This document shows positions 1 to 5,891 of a stretch of DNA of 6,609 nt, piece by piece. The DNA lies in assembly GCA_039179915.1 (NCBI GenBank), contig JBCDEF010000156.1, positions 1 to 6,609 of the forward strand. Direction: 5' to 3'. Every line of letters begins with the position of its first letter. Position 1 is the stretch's first letter. This DNA is from JANQQZ01 sp039179915. GTDB lineage: Bacteria; Planctomycetota; Phycisphaerae; Phycisphaerales; UBA1924. A program made the translations under genes and the position numbers. The notes beneath the pieces were generated by a model. That model was not told the origin of the DNA and ran no database searches. It saw nothing but the letters and a program-made list of their open reading frames with translations.

Positions 1-27
1 GCAACGGCGAGCACGGACGCCCACGCC

Positions 28-31
28 GGAG
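28..31 (+). promoter_or_regulatory. Candidate ribosome binding site for dnaB
   Basis: GGAG lies seven bases before the GTG at 39 and supports that start. It could be chance in GC-rich DNA, because the same bases are also readable as in-frame coding sequence if dnaB begins outside the window. Confidence 0.4.
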
Positions 32-38
32 CCGGCCC

Positions 39-1685
39 GTGGTGCCGAGCGTCGATTCGTTGTTTGACCGGCTGCCGCCGCACTCGGTCGAGGCGGAGAT
101 GAGCCTGCTCGGGTCGATGATCCTCGACCCGCAGGTGATCGCGGATGTGCTGCCGATCGTCAGCTCGTCCGAATCGTTCTACAACTCGTCGCACGGCGCG
201 ATCTTCAAAGGGCTGCTGAGCCTCTACGACCAGCACCAGGCGGGCGACCTGGTGATGCTGGTCGACCGGCTGCGGGACGCGGACCAACTTCAAGACGCGG
301 GCGGCGAGGAGTACCTGGTCCAGCTGGCCGAGGGCGTGCCGGCGCCCACGAGCGCGCCGTATTACGCCCGGGTTGTTGCGGACAAGCACCGGCTGCGGAT
401 GCTGATCGAGGCCGCGGGCAAGATCCTGTACGACGCGTACCACCCTGGCGAGGGTGCGCAGGCGGTCAGCAGCGTGCTGGACCAAGCCGAGAGCAAGATC
501 TTCGCGATCGCCGAGCAATCGCAGACGGGCGAGGCCGAGTCGCTCGAGCAGCTGCTGCAGGAGGAGCTCGAGCGGCTCGAGGCGATCGAGGGCAAGGGCG
601 TTAGCGGCATCCCGACGGGGTACCTGGATCTGGACGACATGCTCACGGGCCTGCACGAAGGGGAGATGATCATCGTCGCCGCCCGGCCCAGCATGGGCAA
701 GACCGCGCTGGCGCTGAACATCGCCGAGCAGATCTCGATGGGCGGCGCGGCGCTGGGCGGGCGGCCCAGGGCGGACAAGGCGCCGGTGGCGCTGTTCAGC
801 CTGGAGATGTCGAAGTCGTCGGTGACCAGCCGGATGCTGAGCGCGCGGTCGGGCGTGGACAGCCACAAGATGCGGTCGGGCAAGTTTTCGCAGGACGATT
901 TCTCGCGGCTGTTCAACGCCGCGGGGGAGCTGGGCGAGGCGCCGATCTTCATCGATGACACGCCGAGCCTGTCGATCCTCGGGCTTCGGGCCCGGGCGCG
1001 GCGGATGGTGCGCAAGCATGGCATCAGGTGCGTGATCATCGACTACCTCCAGCTGCTCAGCTCGCCGGGGGCGGGCCGCGAGAGCCGGCAGGTCGAGGTC
1101 AGCGAGATCAGCCGGGGCATCAAGGCCCTCGCCCGCGAGCTGGACGTGCCGGTGATCTGCCTGGCGCAGCTCAACCGCGGCCCGGAGCAGCGCGAGGGCA
1201 AGCAGCCGCGGATCAGCGATCTGCGCGAGTCGGGCTCGATCGAGCAGGACGCGGACGTCGTGCTGCTGCTGCACCGCGAGGAGTACTACCACATCGGGGA
1301 CGAAGACTGGCAGATGGACAACCCGGACAAGGTCGGGCTGGCCGAGCTGATCGTCGCCAAGCAGCGGAACGGGCCGACGGGCGTGGTCAAGCTGACGTGG
1401 GACAGCTCGACGACGCGGTTCAAGAACCACGCCGACGCGGGCGGGAGCGTGTACGGCGGCGGGCACAGCTTGGGCAACGGCAACGGCTCGGTCGGCGGGC
1501 CCCACGGCAGCATCGAAGCCAAGCCCGCGAACAACAACGGCCCGGTGGATCCTGCGCCGCAGCCGCCGGGCCTCGGGGCGTTTGGATCGCGGCCCAAGAC
1601 CGGCCCGCCCGAAGACCACCGCGACGGCGGCGGCCCGACCGAATTCGACGCGGACGGCGAGGGTGACGAGATCGCGCCGTTCTGA
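39..1685 (+). CDS. dnaB: Replicative DNA helicase DnaB
   Basis: Hexameric replicative helicase that unwinds the fork with ATP and binds primase DnaG. The N-terminal DnaB domain spans about residues 8-115 and begins LFDRLPPHSVEAE. The RecA-like C-terminal domain spans about 190-463. Walker A is ARPSMGKT (Lys221, Thr222). Walker B is VIIDYLQLL (Asp335). The H3 region starts at Gln377 and continues through SDLRESGSIEQDAD. The KQRNGP motif (Lys441, Arg443) supplies the arginine finger. These motifs are uninterrupted, so there is no intein. Residues 465-548 are an extra low-complexity Gly/Asn/Pro tail ending DEIAPF. The GTG at 39 puts a family-typical seven residues before LFDRLPPHS and has GGAG seven bases upstream. 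However, the frame is open to the left edge, so an upstream start cannot be excluded. Function is certain; the exact start is not. Confidence 0.97.
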   Translation: MVPSVDSLFDRLPPHSVEAEMSLLGSMILDPQVIADVLPIVSSSESFYNSSHGAIFKGLLSLYDQHQAGDLVMLVDRLRDADQLQDAGGEEYLVQLAEGVPAPTSAPYYARVVADKHRLRMLIEAAGKILYDAYHPGEGAQAVSSVLDQAESKIFAIAEQSQTGEAESLEQLLQEELERLEAIEGKGVSGIPTGYLDLDDMLTGLHEGEMIIVAARPSMGKTALALNIAEQISMGGAALGGRPRADKAPVALFSLEMSKSSVTSRMLSARSGVDSHKMRSGKFSQDDFSRLFNAAGELGEAPIFIDDTPSLSILGLRARARRMVRKHGIRCVIIDYLQLLSSPGAGRESRQVEVSEISRGIKALARELDVPVICLAQLNRGPEQREGKQPRISDLRESGSIEQDADVVLLLHREEYYHIGDEDWQMDNPDKVGLAELIVAKQRNGPTGVVKLTWDSSTTRFKNHADAGGSVYGGGHSLGNGNGSVGGPHGSIEAKPANNNGPVDPAPQPPGLGAFGSRPKTGPPEDHRDGGGPTEFDADGEGDEIAPF

Positions 1686-1692
1686 TTTGCCG

Positions 1693-1728
1693 GTTTCTTC
1701 CGAAACGACCGCATTCCGTGCCCACGGA
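1693..1728. repeat. Two short inverted repeats after dnaB
   Basis: GTTTC at 1693-1697 pairs with GAAAC at 1702-1706 across TTCC. TCCGT at 1715-1719 pairs with ACGGA at 1724-1728 across GCCC. Both fall within 45 bases of the dnaB stop. Neither is followed by a T-run on the plus strand, so they are not textbook terminators. They may be weak 3'-end structures or chance. Confidence 0.3.
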
Positions 1729-1749
1729 CCGCCGCTCGATCCGCGCATG

Positions 1750-1770
1750 AAAACCCCTTTACGGGGGCTC
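1750..1770 (-). terminator. Weak rho-independent-like terminator for the DM13 gene
   Basis: Read on the minus strand, a CCCC/GGGG stem with a short GTAAA-type loop is followed directly by TTTTC. It begins about 28 bases after the DM13 gene's stop codon. The stem is only four strong pairs, extendable by G-T and A-T pairs, so it is weak. Position and T-run make it the best terminator candidate in the window. Confidence 0.4.
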
Positions 1771-1797
1771 ACGCCCGGTACGTTGCACGCATCGGCC

Positions 1798-2250
1798 TTA
1801 GCCGCCTTCGACGATTGTCGCGACCGCGAGCGGCACCGCGAACTGCTCGCACCAGACGTATACCTCGTTGTACTTGCTCACATCGATCTCGCCCGGAACG
1901 ACGTAGGACTGAGCGCCGCTGCGGCTTTTCAGCGGGCTGAACGTCGTGGACGAGTCATACTCGCCATCGTTACCGAAGCCCACCTTGGGATCGGGGGCTT
2001 CGTCGTGGCTGAAATCATCGCCGAAACGCAGCACGTGCGCGCCATCGGTTTCGACCAGAAAGACCTGCCCGGAAACCACATGATCGTTGAGACCGCTGAA
2101 CGAGCCCGTGGCGCGGACCTCACCCGAGACCGCCGCATCGGCGTTGCTGTCGACAACAGGAGCCGGCTCGGACGAGGGGCTCTGTTGGCACGCGACCATC
2201 GCAAAAGTCACGAGTGCGAGCGCCGCAGCGTTGCGTGAAGTACGGATCAT
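1798..2250 (-). CDS. DM13-domain putative lipoprotein
   Basis: A 150-residue exported protein. Residues 1-21 form a lipoprotein-type signal with an arginine-containing start, a hydrophobic core and MVAC, making Cys21 the likely lipidated residue; Met at -3 is slightly non-canonical. A Ser/Pro/Ala-rich linker follows. Residues about 45-148 match the DM13 family: the GSFSG...H...SGQV opening, LRFGDDF, a proline-containing DPKVGF segment, SGAQSYVVP and the signature YVWCEQFAV. In DM13 proteins the Trp-Cys pair (here Trp133-Cys134) holds the near-invariant cysteine proposed to act in redox or electron transfer. That role comes from the family proposal and is not shown here. The gene lies 116 bp downstream of lepB on the same strand and may be the last gene of that run. 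Its substrate is unknown. I assigned the family by recognising the motif pattern. Confidence 0.85.
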   Translation of the reverse strand: MIRTSRNAAALALVTFAMVACQQSPSSEPAPVVDSNADAAVSGEVRATGSFSGLNDHVVSGQVFLVETDGAHVLRFGDDFSHDEAPDPKVGFGNDGEYDSSTTFSPLKSRSGAQSYVVPGEIDVSKYNEVYVWCEQFAVPLAVATIVEGG

Positions 2251-2258
2251 CGGTGCAT

Positions 2259-2262
2259 CTCC
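2259..2262 (-). promoter_or_regulatory. Ribosome binding site of the DM13 gene
   Basis: Minus-strand GGAG lies eight bases before the ATG at 2250 and fixes that start. The same stretch also contains a tiny out-of-frame ORF, ATG GAG ATG CAC CGA TGA, whose stop overlaps the real start codon. Confidence 0.6.
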
Positions 2263-2366
2263 ATTTTTTGGCAGTTGGGGGCCGACCGACTCCAGCTACA
2301 TCCCCCCGACCACGAACTACCGATAGCGTATGCCTGGATCCTGATTGTCTCCGCCAAGAAGAAGAA

Positions 2367-3242
2367 TCAGTCAAGCCTTTTGAAGAAACGGTTCCAGCGC
2401 GGCGTCCAGATGCCGCCATTTTTATCCAGGCTGAATGCGACCGCGAACGCGCGGCCCTGGATCCGCTCGTGGCCGATGAACCCGATCCGCCGGCCGTACT
2501 CAGGCTGCTCGAGGTTCCAGGCACGGCTGTCCTTCGAGTGGTCGCGGTTGTCGCCGATCATGACATACTGATCTTCGGGCACCTCGATCGGCGGGAAGTT
2601 TCGGATGCTCTTGGGCGTTTCGTCGAGCATGATGGTGTGGGAGTAGCCCGGGCCGTTGCCGTCCTCGTCGACGGTCTCGACAAGAAAGTCAAACGTGGCC
2701 ACGCGGATCGGATCGATATGATCGAACAGGCTCTGGTCGGCGTCGGCGTATTCGGCGGGCTCGCCGTTGATCACGAGCAGGCCCTCGCGCATCTCGATGA
2801 TGTCGCCGGGCTGCGCGACGATCCGCTTGACCAGCCGCACCTCGTCACCCTCGTCCGGCGAGTGGCAGACGACGATGTCGCCGCGGACCGGCCGGTCCCA
2901 CTTGACGATCCAGGTCTCTTTGGTGAACGGCACGCGGATGCCGTAGGCCCACTTGTGCACGGCGATGCGGTCGCCGACCATGATCGTTGGCTCCATGGAG
3001 CCGGTGGGCACGTCGAACCAGTCAAACGCGACAAGGCGAAAGACGCCCATGATCACAAAGATGATCCCGAGCGGGCGGATCCACTCGCCCCAGAGATAGC
3101 CGAGGATCGAGTCGTACTTCTTTTTGGGCTTTTTGTTCTTCCTGCCCTTTCGACCGCGCCGGCCGCCGCGGACCGGCGCCGTGCTGACAGGGGTTGTTTC
3201 GGCGGTGGTGTCCGGCTGGTCGTCGGGCTGGTCGTCTGGCAT
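2367..3242 (-). CDS. lepB: Signal peptidase I
   Basis: Membrane-anchored serine protease that removes Sec and Tat signal peptides on the outer face of the inner membrane. One transmembrane segment lies at about residues 56-73. Box B follows as SMEPT, with nucleophile Ser82. Box D is RLVKRIVAQPGD, with general base Lys139. Box E is GDNRDHSKDSR at 230-240. All catalytic residues are present. The 291-residue length is within the family range. A cytoplasmic N-terminal tail of about 50 residues, first acidic then strongly basic (residues 25-42), replaces the extra transmembrane segment of the E. coli enzyme. Roughly 60 residues between boxes D and E form a variable beta region. The start at 3242 is well supported by AGGAG eight bases upstream. 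The gene lies 54 bp after the phosphatase stop on the same strand and probably shares its transcript. Confidence 0.97.
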   Translation of the reverse strand: MPDDQPDDQPDTTAETTPVSTAPVRGGRRGRKGRKNKKPKKKYDSILGYLWGEWIRPLGIIFVIMGVFRLVAFDWFDVPTGSMEPTIMVGDRIAVHKWAYGIRVPFTKETWIVKWDRPVRGDIVVCHSPDEGDEVRLVKRIVAQPGDIIEMREGLLVINGEPAEYADADQSLFDHIDPIRVATFDFLVETVDEDGNGPGYSHTIMLDETPKSIRNFPPIEVPEDQYVMIGDNRDHSKDSRAWNLEQPEYGRRIGFIGHERIQGRAFAVAFSLDKNGGIWTPRWNRFFKRLD

Positions 3243-3250
3243 GCAGTGAG

Positions 3251-3255
3251 CTCCT
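3251..3255 (-). promoter_or_regulatory. Strong ribosome binding site of lepB
   Basis: Minus-strand AGGAG lies eight bases before the lepB ATG. It is the best Shine-Dalgarno match in the window and sits in the 54-base gap after the phosphatase gene, so lepB can be translated independently from a shared mRNA. Confidence 0.75.
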
Positions 3256-3296
3256 GGCGGGTCAGCCGGAGGATATCGCTCGCGGAACGGGCCGGG

Positions 3297-4460
3297 CTAA
3301 CGCATCCTCTCGCCGCCGAGCACGGCGACCGCGGTCATGTCATCGCTCTGCGGCTGGTCGCCGGCGTGGGTATCGGCGAGCGAGCGGATCGTCTGGAGCA
3401 CGCCGTCGGCGTTCGGCGGCGCCGAGTGCAGAGACTCGGCGATCGGCCCGGCGCCCAGCAGCGTGCCCGAACCGTCGGCTGTCTCGGGCAGGCCGTCGGA
3501 GGCGAGCACAAATCTCGCCCCCGCGAGCAGCGGGATCGGCGTCGAGGCCTCGTAGACGACGTCGGGCAGGATGCCCATCGGCGGGCCGTGGCTGTCGAGC
3601 AGTTCAACCGAGCCGCCGCCGAAGCGGTCGGCGGCCCGGAAATAGGTCGGCCCGTGGCCCGCGGACAGGTACCGCGCCGCGGCACGGTCCGGCGGGATCT
3701 GCGCAACGGCGAGCGTGACGAAGATCTCGACGGGCAGCTCGTCGGTCAGGAGAGCGTTGAGCTTGGCGGCGCGGGCGTAGGCCCGTGCGGTGGCGGCGAT
3801 CAGCGCGGGGCCGACGCCGTGCCCGGTCACGTCGCCGAGCAGGACATAAGTCGTGCCGTCGGGCGTTGTGAACCAGTCGTAGAAATCCCCGCCGGTGTCG
3901 TCGGCCGGCCGGCTCCAGCCGGCGACATCGAGATCGGATCGGGCGGGCGGCGTGTCGGGCAGCAGCGACCGCTGGATCGTCCTCGCGATCGAGAGGTCCC
4001 GATCCAGCTTGGCCCGCTCGACCCGTGCGCGCTCGAGTTCGATCTCATCCGTGCGGTCTCGCGCGATCCCAAGCAACCAGTCCTTGCCATCCGCGTCGCG
4101 GAACGGGGCTTCATAGAGATCGATAATCGCGTCCTCGCCGGTCGCGTTGAGGTACAGCGGTACATCCCGCGTGATCACGGGCTCGCCCGCCTCGATCTTC
4201 CCGGGGATGAGCCGAAGCAGCGCCTCGGCCTGGTCGCGGTTCGGGACGATGTCCTGCCAACGCACCCCGACGATCGACCGCGGCGTATGCCCGAGGTCCT
4301 CGGCGACGGCACGGTTCGCGAAGCGATAGTGCCCCCGCTCGTCGATCGCGTAGACGTAGAACGGCGCGAGATCGAGAATGTCCAGCAGCGTCCGCCGCTC
4401 GGCTTCGAGCTCGGCGACACGTTGCCCGAGATCTTCCACGTTGTCTGACACGTCGGCCAT
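3297..4460 (-). CDS. PAS-domain PP2C-type serine/threonine phosphatase (RsbU/SpoIIE-like)
   Basis: Predicted cytosolic sensor phosphatase of 387 residues. A short N-terminal coiled coil (about 5-28) leads into a PAS domain (about 22-138, from LLDILDLAPFYVYAID to WLLGIARDRTDE). A helical linker (about 138-168) ends in the family hallmark ARTIQRSLLP. The SpoIIE/PP2C domain fills 178-383. Metal-binding aspartates are visible in GGDFYD (Asp192), GDVTGHG (Asp210), ASDG (Asp322) and SDDMT (Asp373/374), so it should be active. In Bacillus, RsbU-type enzymes dephosphorylate anti-anti-sigma factors; no partner is encoded here, so the target is unknown. I chose the ATG at 4460. The frame continues upstream to a TTG at 4529, but those 23 residues look non-coding and overlap the likely promoter region. 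No clear ribosome binding site precedes the ATG. The segment after GDVTGHG looks shorter than usual. Confidence 0.92.
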   Translation of the reverse strand: MADVSDNVEDLGQRVAELEAERRTLLDILDLAPFYVYAIDERGHYRFANRAVAEDLGHTPRSIVGVRWQDIVPNRDQAEALLRLIPGKIEAGEPVITRDVPLYLNATGEDAIIDLYEAPFRDADGKDWLLGIARDRTDEIELERARVERAKLDRDLSIARTIQRSLLPDTPPARSDLDVAGWSRPADDTGGDFYDWFTTPDGTTYVLLGDVTGHGVGPALIAATARAYARAAKLNALLTDELPVEIFVTLAVAQIPPDRAAARYLSAGHGPTYFRAADRFGGGSVELLDSHGPPMGILPDVVYEASTPIPLLAGARFVLASDGLPETADGSGTLLGAGPIAESLHSAPPNADGVLQTIRSLADTHAGDQPQSDDMTAVAVLGGERMR

Positions 4461-4540
4461 CGGTTGACTGTAGTGAAGCCAGCACGATGAGCGGCAAAGC
4501 CGCCGTCGCGGTCTTTCGGCGGCCGGCAAGGTCCGGCAGC

Positions 4541-4572
4541 GTAGTATATAAAATATTTTTGTTCAAAATTGA
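4541..4572. promoter_or_regulatory. AT-rich divergent promoter region
   Basis: A run of about 30 mostly A/T bases stands out in GC-rich surroundings between two divergent genes. On the minus strand TATACT (plus 4543-4548) matches a -10 box at five of six positions. It would give a leader of about 75 bases to the phosphatase ATG. On the plus strand TATAAAAT (4547-4554) is -10-like and would give a leader of about 130 bases to the gene at 4695. No convincing -35 box at 16-18 bp spacing is seen in either direction. Confidence 0.5.
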
Positions 4573-4629
4573 TCCGCACCCGGGAACCTGACGCCGGCGA
4601 GCGCGTCGAGAGAACGGGAAGCAATGCGA

Positions 4630-4639
4630 GATTCGAATC
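4630..4639. promoter_or_regulatory. Ten-base palindrome in the upstream leader of the dockerin gene
   Basis: GATTCGAATC is a perfect palindrome 56 bases before the ATG at 4695. It could be an operator half-site pair or chance. The rest of the 4461-4694 gap holds the AT-rich island and no supported gene. Confidence 0.2.
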
Positions 4640-4694
4640 GACCGGCCGCTGTGGCCCTGGAGTCTCGCAACAAGCACGTAGACGGGGCCTCAGA

Positions 4695-5879
4695 ATGCAG
4701 AAGAACATCGTGACCGGTTACGCGGCCGTGCTGGTGGCGTCGGTTGGTTCGGCTCAACCGTGCGACCCGGGCATCGCGTCCCGGGTGGCGATCGAGAATG
4801 CCGAGGCGTCTGGTATGGCGGCGAGCGATGGGCTCGTGTATTCGGCGTTCCTTCGAGACGCGGGCGGGCTGTACATCTTCGACACGGCCGATCCGGCTGC
4901 GCCCCAGCTCGTCGGTTCGCTGATCGACACCGAACGCAGCGCGGGCGGGCTTATCGATGTCGCCGTCGATGGCACAACGGTTTACGCCGCGGCTCTCGAT
5001 CGTCTCGTGGTTATCGATGCATCCGATCCGGCATCGCCTGTTGAGATCGCATCGATCCCGCTACCGGGCACCGCTTTCGGCGTCGATGTACGCGATGGCT
5101 TGCTCGGCGTTGCGGTCTTCAATCCGAACGGGGGTATCGTGTTGGCCGATGTGACGGATCCTGCCGATCCGGAAGTGCTGCCGTTCATTGTCACCCCAGG
5201 CAGCCATTCGGTCAGTTTCGGTGAAGATGTGGCTGTGTACTCTGTCAACGGCGCGACAGCCGGCATCGGGCTCGGCGTGATCGATCTGACTGATGTCGAC
5301 GCGCCCGAGGTTGTCGGCACCGTTCCCAGCGGCAGCCCGATGCCGCTGAACAACCCGAACGACATTGTGCTCCGCGGACCGCTCGCAATCATTGCCAACG
5401 GGGGCGGGATCTCAGTCTTCGACGTCAGCTCGCCGGGCGACATCGAAGAACTCGCCGCCGAGCAACTCCTGCCGACCGGCTCAGAGGCGATCGCGGTCGA
5501 CGGCGATCTTCTCTTTCTCAGTGCGGTCTCGAGCGGCGTCGGAATCCACGCGGTTGATATCTCGTCGCCGACCGAACCGACGGTCGTCGGCAGCGCACCG
5601 GCTTTCGAAGCTGTGGCCCCGATAGCGACCGAAGGCGGCCTTGTCTTCGCCGCCGACTGGGGCACCGGCGAGCTCGTTGTTGTCAATTTCCGGGACTGCC
5701 GGCCTCGCTGCCGTGCCGACGTCAATGGCAACGGCGCCGTGGATTCCAGCGACTTCTTCGCGTGGGTGAACGCCTTCGGGTCGGACGGGCCGCTGTGCGA
5801 CCAGAACGCCGACGGCCGATGCACGCAGAGCGATTTCTTTGCGTGGGTCGCCAACTTCGGTGCGCCGTGTCCGAACTAA
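4695..5879 (+). CDS. Secreted LVIVD-repeat beta-propeller protein with C-terminal dockerin
   Basis: A 394-residue exported protein. Residues 1-20 are a Sec signal peptide, with likely cleavage at GSA-QPC after Ala20. Seven LVIVD-type strands recur at a regular spacing of 42-46 residues, starting near 59, 104, 148, 194, 239, 284 and 326. Examples are GLYIFDTADPAAP and RLVVIDASDPASP. This predicts a seven-bladed propeller. The tail (about 340-392) is a dockerin-like pair of calcium loops, DVNGNGAVDSSD (from Asp342) and DQNADGRCTQSD (from Asp369). Each is followed by a nearly identical FFAWV-x-x-FG helix. Such tails are frequent in Phycisphaerales secreted proteins and may anchor them to the cell surface; their receptor is unknown to me. 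I chose the ATG at 4695 because the signal peptide begins there. The open frame upstream to a TTG at 4569 is Arg-rich and unlike a leader. Only a weak GGGG precedes the ATG. Ligand and role are unknown. Confidence 0.88.
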   Translation: MQKNIVTGYAAVLVASVGSAQPCDPGIASRVAIENAEASGMAASDGLVYSAFLRDAGGLYIFDTADPAAPQLVGSLIDTERSAGGLIDVAVDGTTVYAAALDRLVVIDASDPASPVEIASIPLPGTAFGVDVRDGLLGVAVFNPNGGIVLADVTDPADPEVLPFIVTPGSHSVSFGEDVAVYSVNGATAGIGLGVIDLTDVDAPEVVGTVPSGSPMPLNNPNDIVLRGPLAIIANGGGISVFDVSSPGDIEELAAEQLLPTGSEAIAVDGDLLFLSAVSSGVGIHAVDISSPTEPTVVGSAPAFEAVAPIATEGGLVFAADWGTGELVVVNFRDCRPRCRADVNGNGAVDSSDFFAWVNAFGSDGPLCDQNADGRCTQSDFFAWVANFGAPCPN

Positions 5880-5891
5880 AATGGTGCCCGC

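Noticed and set aside
362..1039. A 225-codon open frame antisense to dnaB
   Set aside because: Shadow of a GC-rich gene with all helicase motifs on the other strand. The translation is Ser/Arg-rich with no domain.
2341..2370. Inverted repeat CTGATT...AATCAG around the lepB stop codon
   Set aside because: A six-base stem with an 18-base loop and no T-run is too weak to call a terminator.
2214..4448. A 744-codon open frame on the plus strand, antisense to lepB and the phosphatase gene
   Set aside because: It is codon-aligned with both minus-strand genes, so it is interrupted only where they use TCA, TTA or CTA, which are rare in GC-rich genes. Its translation has no recognisable domain, while the opposite strand encodes two clear families.
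4461..4529. 23-residue N-terminal extension of the phosphatase from a TTG start
   Set aside because: It has unlikely composition and a start only a few bases from the predicted transcription start; the ATG at 4460 fits the domain layout.
4569..4694. 42-residue N-terminal extension of the dockerin protein from a TTG start
   Set aside because: It is Arg-rich, has no ribosome binding site, would bury the clear signal peptide and begins beside the putative promoter.
5856..5875. TTCGG...CCGAA inverted repeat at the end of the dockerin gene
   Set aside because: Five pairs with a ten-base loop inside coding sequence and no T-run. It is not a credible terminator, although the convergent genes leave little room for another.
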